The notes: generated from the sequence alone by a model not told the origin. A DNA stretch of 5,209 bases from Cyanobacteria bacterium UBA8803 (GCA_003505715.1 DNXU01000405.1:7403-12611), one strand, 5' to 3'. Positions 1 to 5,209 are shown, counted from the stretch's first letter. Translations and numbers: made by a program.

Positions 1-1
1 C

Positions 2-106
2 AAACCACAAATAACAAACCACAAATAACAAACCACAAACCACAAACAACAAACCACAAACCACAAATAACAAACCACAAACAACAAACAACAAACCACA
101 AACAAC
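2..106. repeat. Heptamer tandem repeat array (STRR type), 15 units
   Basis: Fifteen consecutive 7-base units fit AAA(C/T)(C/A)AC with no interruption: AAACCAC eight times, AAACAAC four times and AAATAAC three times. The array begins at the window edge, so it may extend further left. It ends three bases before the ATG of the next gene. The + strand contains no G in this stretch. Tandem heptamers between genes are a known feature of filamentous cyanobacterial genomes (STRR sequences). Variation is confined to the fourth and fifth bases of the unit, which suggests expansion by slippage from a few related units followed by point change. An effect on sbcD expression is inference. Confidence 0.95.
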
Positions 107-109
107 AAT

Positions 110-1438
110 ATGATTAAAATCCTTCACCTGTCTGACATTCACCTAGGTAGTGGCTTCTCCCACGGGCGGATTAATCCTACGACTGGCCTAAATACACGAT
201 TGGATGATTTTGTCAATACTCTATCTCAATGTATTGACCGAGCTATTAACGAACCAGTAGATCTGGTTTTGTTCGGAGGCGATGCCTTTCCGGATGCCAC
301 ACCGCCGCCTTATGTTCAAGAAGCCTTTGCAGCTCAGTTTCGGCGCTTGGTCGATGCTGAGATACCGACAGTTTTATTGGTGGGAAATCACGACCAGCAT
401 TCCCAAGGCAATGGGGGAGCTAGTTTATGCATCTATCGTACCTTAGGCGTGCCAGGATTTATTGTCGGCGATACCATCAACACGCACCGCATCCAAACCC
501 GCAGCGGCCCGGTGCAGGTAATTACCCTGCCCTGGTTGACACGTTCCACTCTGCTGGCTCGTCCAGAAACGGAAGGTTTGGCACTGTCTGAGGTCAATCA
601 ATTGCTAACCTCACGCCTCGAACCGGTATTAGAAGCCGAAATTCGGCGTCTTGACCCCCAAGTACCGACGGTACTGTTAGCCCACTTAATGGCAGATCGC
701 GCTAACTTAGGAGCCGAACGCTTCTTGGCTGTGGGTAAGGGCTTCACTATTCCCCTATCTATGCTGACACGACCCTACTTTGAGTACGTAGCACTAGGGC
801 ACGTCCACCGCCATCAAAATCTTAACCCGTCAAACAATCCCCCAGTTATCTACCCTGGCAGCATTGAACGGGTTGATTTTAGTGAAGAAAAGGAAGATAA
901 AGGCTACGTGTTGGTTCAGTTGGAAAAAGGTCGCGCCGAGTGGGAGTTTTGCCCCTTGCCAGCGCGAGTATTTTGCACGATTGAAGTGAATGTTTGTCAA
1001 GCAGCTGACCCTCAAAGTAGCTTACTCAAGGCTATTGGTAAAAAGGAGATCGCAGACGCTGTAGTGCGGCTCATTTACAAGTTACGTTCCGAACAGTTGG
1101 ACTTAATTGATAACGGGGCAATTCACCAAGCCTTGAGCAAAGCACACAGTTATACCATTCGTCCCGAACTAGTCAGCCAGCTAGCACGTCCTCGCTTACC
1201 AGAACTCGGTGCTGGCAGCAGTATCAACCCTATAGATGCACTGAAAACGTACTTGAACAATCGGCAAGATCTTAAGGACATTAGTGCAGAAATGATGGAA
1301 GCGGCACAAAATCTCTTAACTGGGTTTAGCGATCGTTGGTTAGAGCTAGAAGATGCTGAGGAGGATTCAGAAGAGGAGAAACAGGATTTAGGCCAACTGG
1401 CAGGGGGAAATACAGAGGCTCAACTACGTTTGCTTTAA
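110..1438 (+). CDS. sbcD: SbcD/Mre11-type DNA double-strand break nuclease subunit
   Basis: The 442-residue protein is a calcineurin-like metallophosphoesterase of the SbcD/Mre11 family. In the family, SbcD pairs with the SMC-like ATPase SbcC to trim DNA ends and open hairpins in the cytoplasm, using two Mn ions. The metal-binding motifs appear in order: D9-I-H11 (SDIHLG), G57-D58 (FGGDAF), G92-N93-H94-D95, H192 (LLAHLM) and G230-H231-V-H233. They are followed by the family's YPGSIER block (248-254). Residues from about 280 form the capping region, and 375-403 look helical and may contact the SbcC base. The tail is strongly acidic (412-426), then ends in a short linker-like sequence. Length is near the usual 400 or slightly above. 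The start is well fixed: DIHLG begins at residue 9, as is normal, and an in-frame TAA lies at 68-70 inside the repeat. No Shine-Dalgarno sequence precedes it. No sbcC is in the window. The family is certain; the exact partner is inferred. Confidence 0.93.
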   Translation: MIKILHLSDIHLGSGFSHGRINPTTGLNTRLDDFVNTLSQCIDRAINEPVDLVLFGGDAFPDATPPPYVQEAFAAQFRRLVDAEIPTVLLVGNHDQHSQGNGGASLCIYRTLGVPGFIVGDTINTHRIQTRSGPVQVITLPWLTRSTLLARPETEGLALSEVNQLLTSRLEPVLEAEIRRLDPQVPTVLLAHLMADRANLGAERFLAVGKGFTIPLSMLTRPYFEYVALGHVHRHQNLNPSNNPPVIYPGSIERVDFSEEKEDKGYVLVQLEKGRAEWEFCPLPARVFCTIEVNVCQAADPQSSLLKAIGKKEIADAVVRLIYKLRSEQLDLIDNGAIHQALSKAHSYTIRPELVSQLARPRLPELGAGSSINPIDALKTYLNNRQDLKDISAEMMEAAQNLLTGFSDRWLELEDAEEDSEEEKQDLGQLAGGNTEAQLRLL

Positions 1439-1463
1439 ACCGATATGTTTGTTGCCATAACAT

Positions 1464-1510
1464 CAGAAAAAAGCGATCGCTATCCTCACCCAGAAAAAAG
1501 CGATCGCTTT
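1464..1510. terminator. Paired HIP1 sites forming a probable shared terminator
   Basis: An exact 18-bp direct repeat, CAG-A6-GCGATCGCT, occurs at 1464-1481 and 1491-1508. Each copy carries the HIP1 octamer (1473-1480 and 1500-1507). Because HIP1 is its own reverse complement, 1470-1481 can pair perfectly with 1499-1510, giving a 12-bp stem around a 17-base loop. Each copy could also fold or cruciform alone. The site lies between two genes that converge. Read on the minus strand, the stem runs into a T tract (complement of A1472-A1467), so it would suit the 3' end of ppsA best. On the + strand only TTT closes the stem, so termination of sbcD there is less certain. Termination is inferred from structure and position. 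Confidence 0.55.
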
Positions 1511-1556
1511 GTATTGCGTGCCCTGCTATAAGCGCACAGCTAAAACACTTTTAGGG

Positions 1557-4058
1557 CTAGCCTTGAGTAGCTTCAACCTCAGCAACCATCAAGAGAGTCT
1601 TGAGTACTGAGTCGGGGTTTAAGCTCATGGAGTCAATTCCCAGCTCGACTAAGAACTTAGCAAACTCAGGATAGTCACTTGGAGCCTGACCGCAGATGCC
1701 GATCTTACGACCATTCTTCTTGGCTTTCTCGATCACCATCCGTACCATTTGCTTGACACCCTCGTTGCGCTCGTCAAAGATGTGAGCTACTAAGGCGGAG
1801 TCGCGGTCTAGACCTAGGGTCAACTGGGTTAGGTCGTTGGAACCAATGGAGAACCCGTCGAATACTTCGCTGAACTCATCGGCCAGGATGACGTTGCTGG
1901 GAATCTCGCACATCACATAGACCTGTAGGTCATTCTCACCCCGCTTCAGGCCGTGCTTCTCCATCTCGGCCAATACTCGACGACCTTCTTCAGGAGTGCG
2001 GCAGAAGGGAATCATCGGGATCACGTTCGTCAAACCCATTTCATCCCGTACCCGCTTGAGCGCTTTGCACTCTAGACCGTAAGCTTCCCGGTATTTCTCG
2101 TCATAGTAACGAGAGGCACCGCGCCAGCCAATCATCGGGTTTTCTTCATTCGGCTCAAACTGCTTACCGCCTAGCAGGTTGGCATATTCGTTACTCTTGA
2201 AGTCGGACATCCGCACGACTACGGGGTTGGGATAGAATGCGGCTGCAATCATGCCAATGCCGTGAGCCAACTTGTCTACGAAGAAGTCAGCCTTACGCTC
2301 GTAGAGGTAAGTCATCTTATAGATGTCCCGCTTGACTAAGGCATCGTCGAGTTCGTCGAAATGCAGCAATGCCAAGGGGTGAGCCTTGATGTGATTGGCA
2401 ATGATGAACTCTAAGCGAGCCAAGCCAACGCCATCGCAAGGAAGTGCAGATAAGCCAAAGGCTTCTTCCGGGTTACCCACATTCATCAAGATCTTAGTGC
2501 GGGTGCGAGGCAAGTTATCCAGTTGCGTTTCTAGAATCTCAAAGGGCACCAGGCCAGAATACACCCGTCCTTCTTCCCCTTCAGAACAGGAAACAGTCAC
2601 GTCTTGTCCGCTGGTTAACACTCCAGTTGCATTACCGCAGCCGACAATCGCTGGAATACCCATTTCACGGGCAATAATTGCCGCATGACAGGTGCGTCCG
2701 CCTTGGTTAGTGACGATCGCGCTCGCTTTCTTCATAATAGGTTCCCAGTCTGGATCGGTCTTGTTGGTTACCAAGACTTCACCAGCTTCAAACTCGTCGA
2801 GCTTGTGGACATCCAGAATCACTTTGGCTTTGCCTTGACCGATCATTTCGCCCACTGCACGACCGGTTACCAGTACTTCAGAAGTTCCCTTGAGCTGATA
2901 GTTCTTCAGAACGCTAGCTGACTTCTGGGATTGTACGGTTTCTGGGCGGGCTTGGACGATATACAGTTCGCCAGTGAGTCCGTCTTTGGCCCATTCAATG
3001 TCCATGGGGGAGTATTGACCCCGGACTCCAGAATAGTGGTCTTCAATAATACAAGCCCAACGCGCTAACAGGAGAATTTCCTCATCGTTAAGGGCGTATT
3101 TCTTCTGTTCCGACTCCGGCACTGACACGTTCTTCGTCAACTTCGTGCCACCGATGTCGTAAACCATCTTGATTTCTTTGCTGCCCAAGCGCTTCTCTAG
3201 AATCGGGCGGAACCCTTGTTTGAGGGTAGGCTTGAACACGAAGTATTCGTCGGGGTTGACGGCACCTTGAACGACGTTTTCCCCTAAACCGTAGGCAGCA
3301 GTCACTAAAGCCGCATTCTTGAAGCCGGTTTCGGTGTCGATAGAGAACATCACACCGGAGGAGGCTAAGTCAGAGCGCACCATTTTTTGCACGCCGACGG
3401 AAAGGGCGATGTTAAAGTGATCGAAGCCTTTGACGGTGCGGTAGGAAATTGCTCGGTCGGTAAAGATGGAGGCAAAGCAGCGATGGCAAGCCTCTAAAAC
3501 ATCTTGGACGCCGTAGACGTTTAAGTAAGTTTCCTGTTGGCCAGCAAAACTGGCATCCGGTAGGTCTTCTGCCGTAGCACTGGAACGGACGGCTACATCA
3601 ACGGCTAGACTCTCTTGCTTGCACTGTTCTTGGTATTCAGGATCGAAGCGATCGCACAACTCCGCTGTATACCCATACCGTTCGCAGAGTTTAATGTAAG
3701 CATCCGCGATCGCATCTTGCAAATCCTGCGGGAAAGGTGTGTTGAGCAACAACGAGCGGGCTTGCTTACCCCGTATCCGCAAGTTGTTAACATCCTCAAC
3801 ATTTAGGTCAGAAAAAAGTTCCCGTAGCTTTTCTTCTAAGCCAGCACTTTTAATGAAGTAACGGTACGCATAAGCTGTGGTCGCAAAGCCTGTGGGCACC
3901 CTTACTCCCTTCGGTGTCAGTTGTCGGATCATTTCACCGAGGGAAGCATTTTTCCCACCTACTAACGGAATATCAGCAATGCCTACGTCTTCAAACCAAA
4001 GAACTAGAGCTTCTTCTTTGGAAACTTGGGGAGATGTTGCTTCAGTAGCTGCAACCAT
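1557..4058 (-). CDS. ppsA: Phosphoenolpyruvate synthase (pyruvate, water dikinase)
   Basis: The 833-residue protein makes phosphoenolpyruvate from pyruvate, ATP and water, releasing AMP and phosphate (EC 2.7.9.2). This is a cytoplasmic gluconeogenic step. The N-terminal ATP-binding domain shows VGGKNASLGEM (33-43) and VRSSATAEDLPDASFAGQQ (157-175), ending in the QARPET block (369-374). The swivelling phosphohistidine domain carries TNQGGRTCHAAI, with H458 as the phosphorylated histidine. The C-terminal PEP/pyruvate barrel shows GVGLARLEF (543-551), RMSDFKSNEYANLLGG (616-631), PMIGWRGASRY (641-651), MCEIPSN (716-722), SIGSNDLTQL (737-746) and the catalytic C789 in GICGQ. The GGRTCHAA form and the dimensions separate it from pyruvate phosphate dikinase. 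It is about 40 residues longer than the E. coli enzyme as I recall it, mainly through an insertion at about 125-149. ATG at 4058 is supported by a perfect Shine-Dalgarno sequence. It is transcribed alone, convergent with sbcD. Confidence 0.96.
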   Translation of the reverse strand: MVAATEATSPQVSKEEALVLWFEDVGIADIPLVGGKNASLGEMIRQLTPKGVRVPTGFATTAYAYRYFIKSAGLEEKLRELFSDLNVEDVNNLRIRGKQARSLLLNTPFPQDLQDAIADAYIKLCERYGYTAELCDRFDPEYQEQCKQESLAVDVAVRSSATAEDLPDASFAGQQETYLNVYGVQDVLEACHRCFASIFTDRAISYRTVKGFDHFNIALSVGVQKMVRSDLASSGVMFSIDTETGFKNAALVTAAYGLGENVVQGAVNPDEYFVFKPTLKQGFRPILEKRLGSKEIKMVYDIGGTKLTKNVSVPESEQKKYALNDEEILLLARWACIIEDHYSGVRGQYSPMDIEWAKDGLTGELYIVQARPETVQSQKSASVLKNYQLKGTSEVLVTGRAVGEMIGQGKAKVILDVHKLDEFEAGEVLVTNKTDPDWEPIMKKASAIVTNQGGRTCHAAIIAREMGIPAIVGCGNATGVLTSGQDVTVSCSEGEEGRVYSGLVPFEILETQLDNLPRTRTKILMNVGNPEEAFGLSALPCDGVGLARLEFIIANHIKAHPLALLHFDELDDALVKRDIYKMTYLYERKADFFVDKLAHGIGMIAAAFYPNPVVVRMSDFKSNEYANLLGGKQFEPNEENPMIGWRGASRYYDEKYREAYGLECKALKRVRDEMGLTNVIPMIPFCRTPEEGRRVLAEMEKHGLKRGENDLQVYVMCEIPSNVILADEFSEVFDGFSIGSNDLTQLTLGLDRDSALVAHIFDERNEGVKQMVRMVIEKAKKNGRKIGICGQAPSDYPEFAKFLVELGIDSMSLNPDSVLKTLLMVAEVEATQG
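3648..3655. repeat. HIP1 octamer within ppsA
   Basis: A perfect GCGATCGC lies inside the ppsA coding region. HIP1 is a highly iterated palindrome typical of many cyanobacterial genomes and supports assignment of the window to this phylum. The site falls in the codons for the lineage-variable insertion of the ATP-binding domain. Confidence 0.9.
3706..3713. repeat. HIP1 octamer within ppsA
   Basis: This is a second perfect GCGATCGC in ppsA, 58 bases from the previous one, just on the N-terminal side of the same protein insertion. Together with the two copies at 1473 and 1500 it makes four HIP1 sites in the window. Confidence 0.9.
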
Positions 4059-4067
4059 TAATTATTT

Positions 4068-4073
4068 CCTCCT
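4068..4073 (-). promoter_or_regulatory. Strong ribosome binding site of ppsA
   Basis: On the minus strand AGGAGG lies nine bases before the ATG at 4058, a full match to the anti-Shine-Dalgarno core at good spacing. It decides the start of ppsA. It contrasts with sbcD and the peroxiredoxin gene, neither of which has a recognisable Shine-Dalgarno sequence. I could not find a convincing -35/-10 pair for ppsA. Weak AT-rich candidates exist upstream but none stands out. Confidence 0.85.
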
Positions 4074-4197
4074 AGTTCTGCTCTATAATTTCAGTTTAAC
4101 TACCGCCAGTCTTAATCTTTGATTTCAGTAATATTTTCTTTAGGATTAATCCTTTTCTATGAAAAATTACCTTCGTATTTATTTACACAATTATCTT

Positions 4198-4237
4198 CAA
4201 GCTAGGCTTGCTATAATAGGTCTACAGCCTAACCTAT
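4198..4237 (+). promoter_or_regulatory. Candidate extended -10 promoter with overlapping inverted repeats
   Basis: TGCTATAAT at 4209-4217 is a perfect extended -10 element on the + strand. No good -35 lies at 16-18 bases; TTTACA at 4182 is too far (24 bases). Three inverted repeats crowd this element. CAAGC-N3-GCTTG (4198-4210) ends on its TG. TAGGCT (4203-4208) pairs with AGCCTA (4226-4231), centred on the -10. ATAGGT (4216-4221) pairs with ACCTAT (4232-4237). Such symmetry around a promoter suggests a repressor or activator site, but no known box is recognised. It points toward the peroxiredoxin gene 430 bases downstream. In an AT-rich gap a chance TATAAT is possible. Confidence 0.35.
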
Positions 4238-4250
4238 CCCTTCTCTCAAC

Positions 4251-4280
4251 CAAGCTTATTTTCGGTAACATTTAAGCTTG
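4251..4280 (+). other. Hairpin CAAGCTTA / TAAGCTTG
   Basis: CAAGCTTA (4251-4258) and TAAGCTTG (4273-4280) form a perfect 8-bp stem with a 14-base loop. There is no T run on the downstream side, so this is not a standard terminator. Its CAAGC/GCTTG halves echo the inverted repeat at 4198-4210 and the hairpin at 4461-4478, which may mean a shared protein-binding motif or folded-RNA motif. Function is unknown. Confidence 0.45.
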
Positions 4281-4412
4281 AATTTAACAATATATATGTT
4301 GTTTAAGTAATCTAATCTTTGCTAGTTAATTATCTTTAATAATAGCACTTTAAAAAAGTTTCTTTAATTATTTTATAAAAAATCTGTATTTATTGGCTAA
4401 ATCTAGATATCT

Positions 4413-4438
4413 TTTCCCTTTTACGCCTAAAGGGGAAA
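4413..4438 (+). other. Hairpin with 10-bp stem in the intergenic gap
   Basis: Bases 4413-4422 (TTTCCCTTTT) pair with 4429-4438 (AAAGGGGAAA) around a six-base loop ACGCCT. One of the ten pairs is G-U when read as + strand RNA (it would be an A-C mismatch on the minus strand), so the structure fits + strand RNA better. No T tract follows. It could be a structural element of a leader or small RNA, or chance in purine/pyrimidine-rich DNA. Confidence 0.45.
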
Positions 4439-4458
4439 TAAGAAAATAAATATAGATA

Positions 4459-4486
4459 GAGGGCAAGAAAGCTTGTCCTTGTTTTG
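4459..4486 (+). terminator. Candidate Rho-independent terminator inside the gap
   Basis: GGGCAAG (4461-4467) pairs with CTTGTCC (4472-4478) around the loop AAAG, with one G-U pair. A4460-T4479 extends the stem. It is followed by TTGTTTTG. This resembles an intrinsic terminator read on the + strand, though the T tract is broken by a G. No annotated gene lies just upstream on this strand. If real, it would end a transcript from the -10 element at 4209-4217, about 260 bases long, or attenuate the leader of the peroxiredoxin gene. Confidence 0.35.
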
Positions 4487-4580
4487 AGGAGAGAAATACC
4501 ATCTCTTACCTATTATTTTACCACTTTTAACGTAGTGGGCGATGAAAGGCACAAACCAAGACGCATGAAAATTATTATTT

Positions 4581-4601
4581 CTTCTGCCTTCTGTCCTCTG
4601 C
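4581..4601. repeat. Short heptamer tandem repeat (CYTCTGY, three units)
   Basis: Three adjacent heptamers CTTCTGC, CTTCTGT and CCTCTGC are followed by a degenerate fourth (CTCTAAT). This pyrimidine-rich heptamer is of the STRR type and differs from the arrays at both window ends. It sits 44 bases before the peroxiredoxin start codon, just upstream of the likely promoter. Confidence 0.75.
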
Positions 4602-4606
4602 CTCTA

Positions 4607-4637
4607 ATGTAAAATTATGTAAAGCAATCGGTATAGT
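4607..4637 (+). promoter_or_regulatory. Candidate promoter region of the peroxiredoxin gene
   Basis: Two -10-like hexamers match TATAAT at five of six positions: TAAAAT at 4610-4615 and TATAGT at 4632-4637. Neither has a clear -35. The first would give a leader of about 25 bases. The second would place the transcript start almost on the ATG and make the mRNA leaderless. ATGTAAA occurs at 4607-4613 and again at 4617-4623, exactly one helical turn apart, which could be an activator site. All of this is inferred from short motifs in AT-rich DNA. Confidence 0.3.
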
Positions 4638-4645
4638 TTTATATC

Positions 4646-5188
4646 ATGATCTCCCGTCGCACTTTTCTGAGTATTCTCCTAAGTACGTTTCTCATCTGGT
4701 TTAACCTCATCCCAAGTGCCATTGCCCTCGGTGGTAAGCAGCCTCCTCTTAAGGAACCAGCACCGGAATTCACCCTGCCAACCAATACAGGTAATGGTGA
4801 GGTATCTCTCTCAGATTACCGGGGAAAGTGGGTAGTCCTGTATTTCTATCCCAAAGATTTCACATCCGGTTGTACCCTAGAAGCCCGTCGCTTTCAGCAA
4901 GACCTGCCTAAGTATATAGAGAGAAACGTGCAGATTTTAGGCGTGAGCGTTGACGATGTAGATTCCCACGCCGAATTTTGTGAATCAGAAGGGCTAAAAT
5001 TTCCCCTATTAGCGGATACCGATGGTGCAGTGAGTAAAGCCTATGGTTCCTGGATGGGTTTCGTCTCCCTGCGCCACACCTATATTATTGACCCAGGCGG
5101 TATCTTGCAAGAAAAATTTTTGGGCGTAAACCCAGCGATTCACAGCACGGAGGTGCTGGCGCGTTTGGATGAGTTGCAATCACAATAA
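4646..5188 (+). CDS. Exported PrxQ/Bcp-type peroxiredoxin with Tat signal
   Basis: The 180-residue protein is a thiol peroxidase of the PrxQ (Bcp) subfamily, which reduces hydrogen peroxide and organic hydroperoxides with electrons from thioredoxin-like donors. The N-terminus carries a twin-arginine signal: S3-R4-R5-T-F7-L8, a hydrophobic stretch (10-26), then A25-I-A27 as likely cleavage site. No lipobox cysteine is present. Export to the periplasm or thylakoid lumen is therefore expected. The mature part starts with APEFTLP (39-45). The active site YPKDFTSGC gives P69, T73 and the peroxidatic C76; R143 is the conserved arginine before TYIIDPGG. The usual resolving cysteine five residues after C76 is replaced by R81. 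The only other cysteine is C112, probably resolving. The start is supported by the signal motif and an in-frame TAG at 4634-4636; no Shine-Dalgarno sequence is visible. It is divergent from ppsA and transcribed alone as far as the window shows. Confidence 0.92.
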   Translation: MISRRTFLSILLSTFLIWFNLIPSAIALGGKQPPLKEPAPEFTLPTNTGNGEVSLSDYRGKWVVLYFYPKDFTSGCTLEARRFQQDLPKYIERNVQILGVSVDDVDSHAEFCESEGLKFPLLADTDGAVSKAYGSWMGFVSLRHTYIIDPGGILQEKFLGVNPAIHSTEVLARLDELQSQ

Positions 5189-5189
5189 A

Positions 5190-5209
5190 GGTAATTGGTA
5201 ATTGGTAAT
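5190..5209. repeat. Heptamer tandem repeat (GGTAATT), cut by window end
   Basis: Two full GGTAATT units and six bases of a third begin one base after the peroxiredoxin stop codon and continue to the window edge, so the true length is unknown. It is an STRR-type heptamer distinct from the two others. No terminator for the peroxiredoxin gene is seen before it. Confidence 0.8.

Larger units (their letters stand above)
4059..4645. other. 587-base AT-rich divergent intergenic region, no convincing gene
   Basis: This gap separates divergent ppsA and the peroxiredoxin gene, so it must hold promoters for both unless transcription enters from elsewhere. Both strands lack an open frame with a start, a ribosome site and coding character. 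The only + strand frames near the right end are 8 and 15 codons long. The gap contains, in order, the ppsA ribosome site, a perfect extended -10 sequence inside inverted repeats, three hairpins, a heptamer repeat and the probable start region of the peroxiredoxin gene. These are listed separately. It is much more AT-rich than the flanking coding sequence. Confidence 0.8.

Noticed and set aside
2..106. CRISPR array
   Set aside because: Units are 7 bases in direct tandem with no spacers; it is a simple tandem repeat.
830..1015. 61-codon frame on the minus strand
   Set aside because: Lies fully antisense within sbcD, whose catalytic motifs are intact; no ribosome site or family resemblance.
2395..2921. 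Two overlapping + strand frames of 97 and 78 codons
   Set aside because: Antisense to the conserved phosphohistidine domain of ppsA; composition is that of a mirrored coding frame and no known family is recognised.
3605..3806. Frames of 65 (minus) and 63 (plus) codons
   Set aside because: Both overlap the ppsA ATP-binding domain in other frames and look like shadows of it.
4084..4089. TATAAT on the + strand just upstream of ppsA
   Set aside because: It points away from ppsA toward the gap, has no -35 and no TG extension, and sits close to the ppsA ribosome site; probably chance in AT-rich DNA.
3877..4122. 81-codon + strand frame crossing the ppsA start
   Set aside because: Mostly antisense to the conserved VGGKNASLGEM region, with no ribosome site; the unexplained part is only 64 bases of AT-rich gap.
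4175..4186. GTA-N6-TAC resembling an NtcA nitrogen-control box
   Set aside because: The NtcA pattern needs eight bases between GTA and TAC; here there are six.
4486..4491. GAGGAG as a ribosome site for a small gene
   Set aside because: No ATG, GTG or TTG follows at usable distance.
4542..4612. Two tiny + strand frames (8 and 15 codons) overlapping by ATGA upstream of the peroxiredoxin gene
   Set aside because: The overlap looks like translational coupling, but there is no Shine-Dalgarno sequence, and the second frame is largely made of the CTTCTGC repeat. Chance is more likely.
110..5188. A joint defence or repair system made of sbcD, ppsA and the peroxiredoxin
   Set aside because: The genes are convergent or divergent, separated by wide gaps or terminators, and act in unrelated pathways; nothing in the sequence links them.

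Overview
The window looks like ordinary chromosome of a cyanobacterium, probably a filamentous one. Four copies of the cyanobacterial HIP1 octamer GCGATCGC are present. Three unrelated tandem heptamer repeats of the STRR kind (short tandemly repeated repetitive sequences, known from filamentous cyanobacteria) lie between genes. The proteins are also cyanobacterial in character. I cannot name the species.

Layout. Bases 2-106 are a heptamer repeat array that runs almost into the start codon of an SbcD/Mre11-type nuclease gene (110-1438, + strand). A 118-base gap follows, with two HIP1 sites in an 18-bp direct repeat. These can fold into a 12-bp stem, probably a terminator shared by converging genes. 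The long minus-strand gene (1557-4058) encodes phosphoenolpyruvate synthase and has a perfect Shine-Dalgarno sequence. Upstream of it is a 587-base AT-rich gap (4059-4645) without a convincing gene. The gap holds an extended -10 promoter-like site embedded in inverted repeats, three hairpins (the last terminator-like) and a second heptamer repeat. The divergent + strand gene (4646-5188) encodes a PrxQ/Bcp-type peroxiredoxin with a twin-arginine signal peptide. A third heptamer repeat begins two bases after its stop codon and runs off the window.

The three genes appear to be separate single-gene units (convergent, then divergent). They serve different processes: DNA end processing, gluconeogenic PEP supply, and peroxide removal outside the cytoplasm. 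I see no mobile element, CRISPR array, tRNA or rRNA, and no multi-gene system. The parts that most reward a second look are the G-free repeat leader of sbcD, the possible small RNA or long regulated leader in the 587-base gap, and the predicted export and alternative resolving cysteine of the peroxiredoxin.
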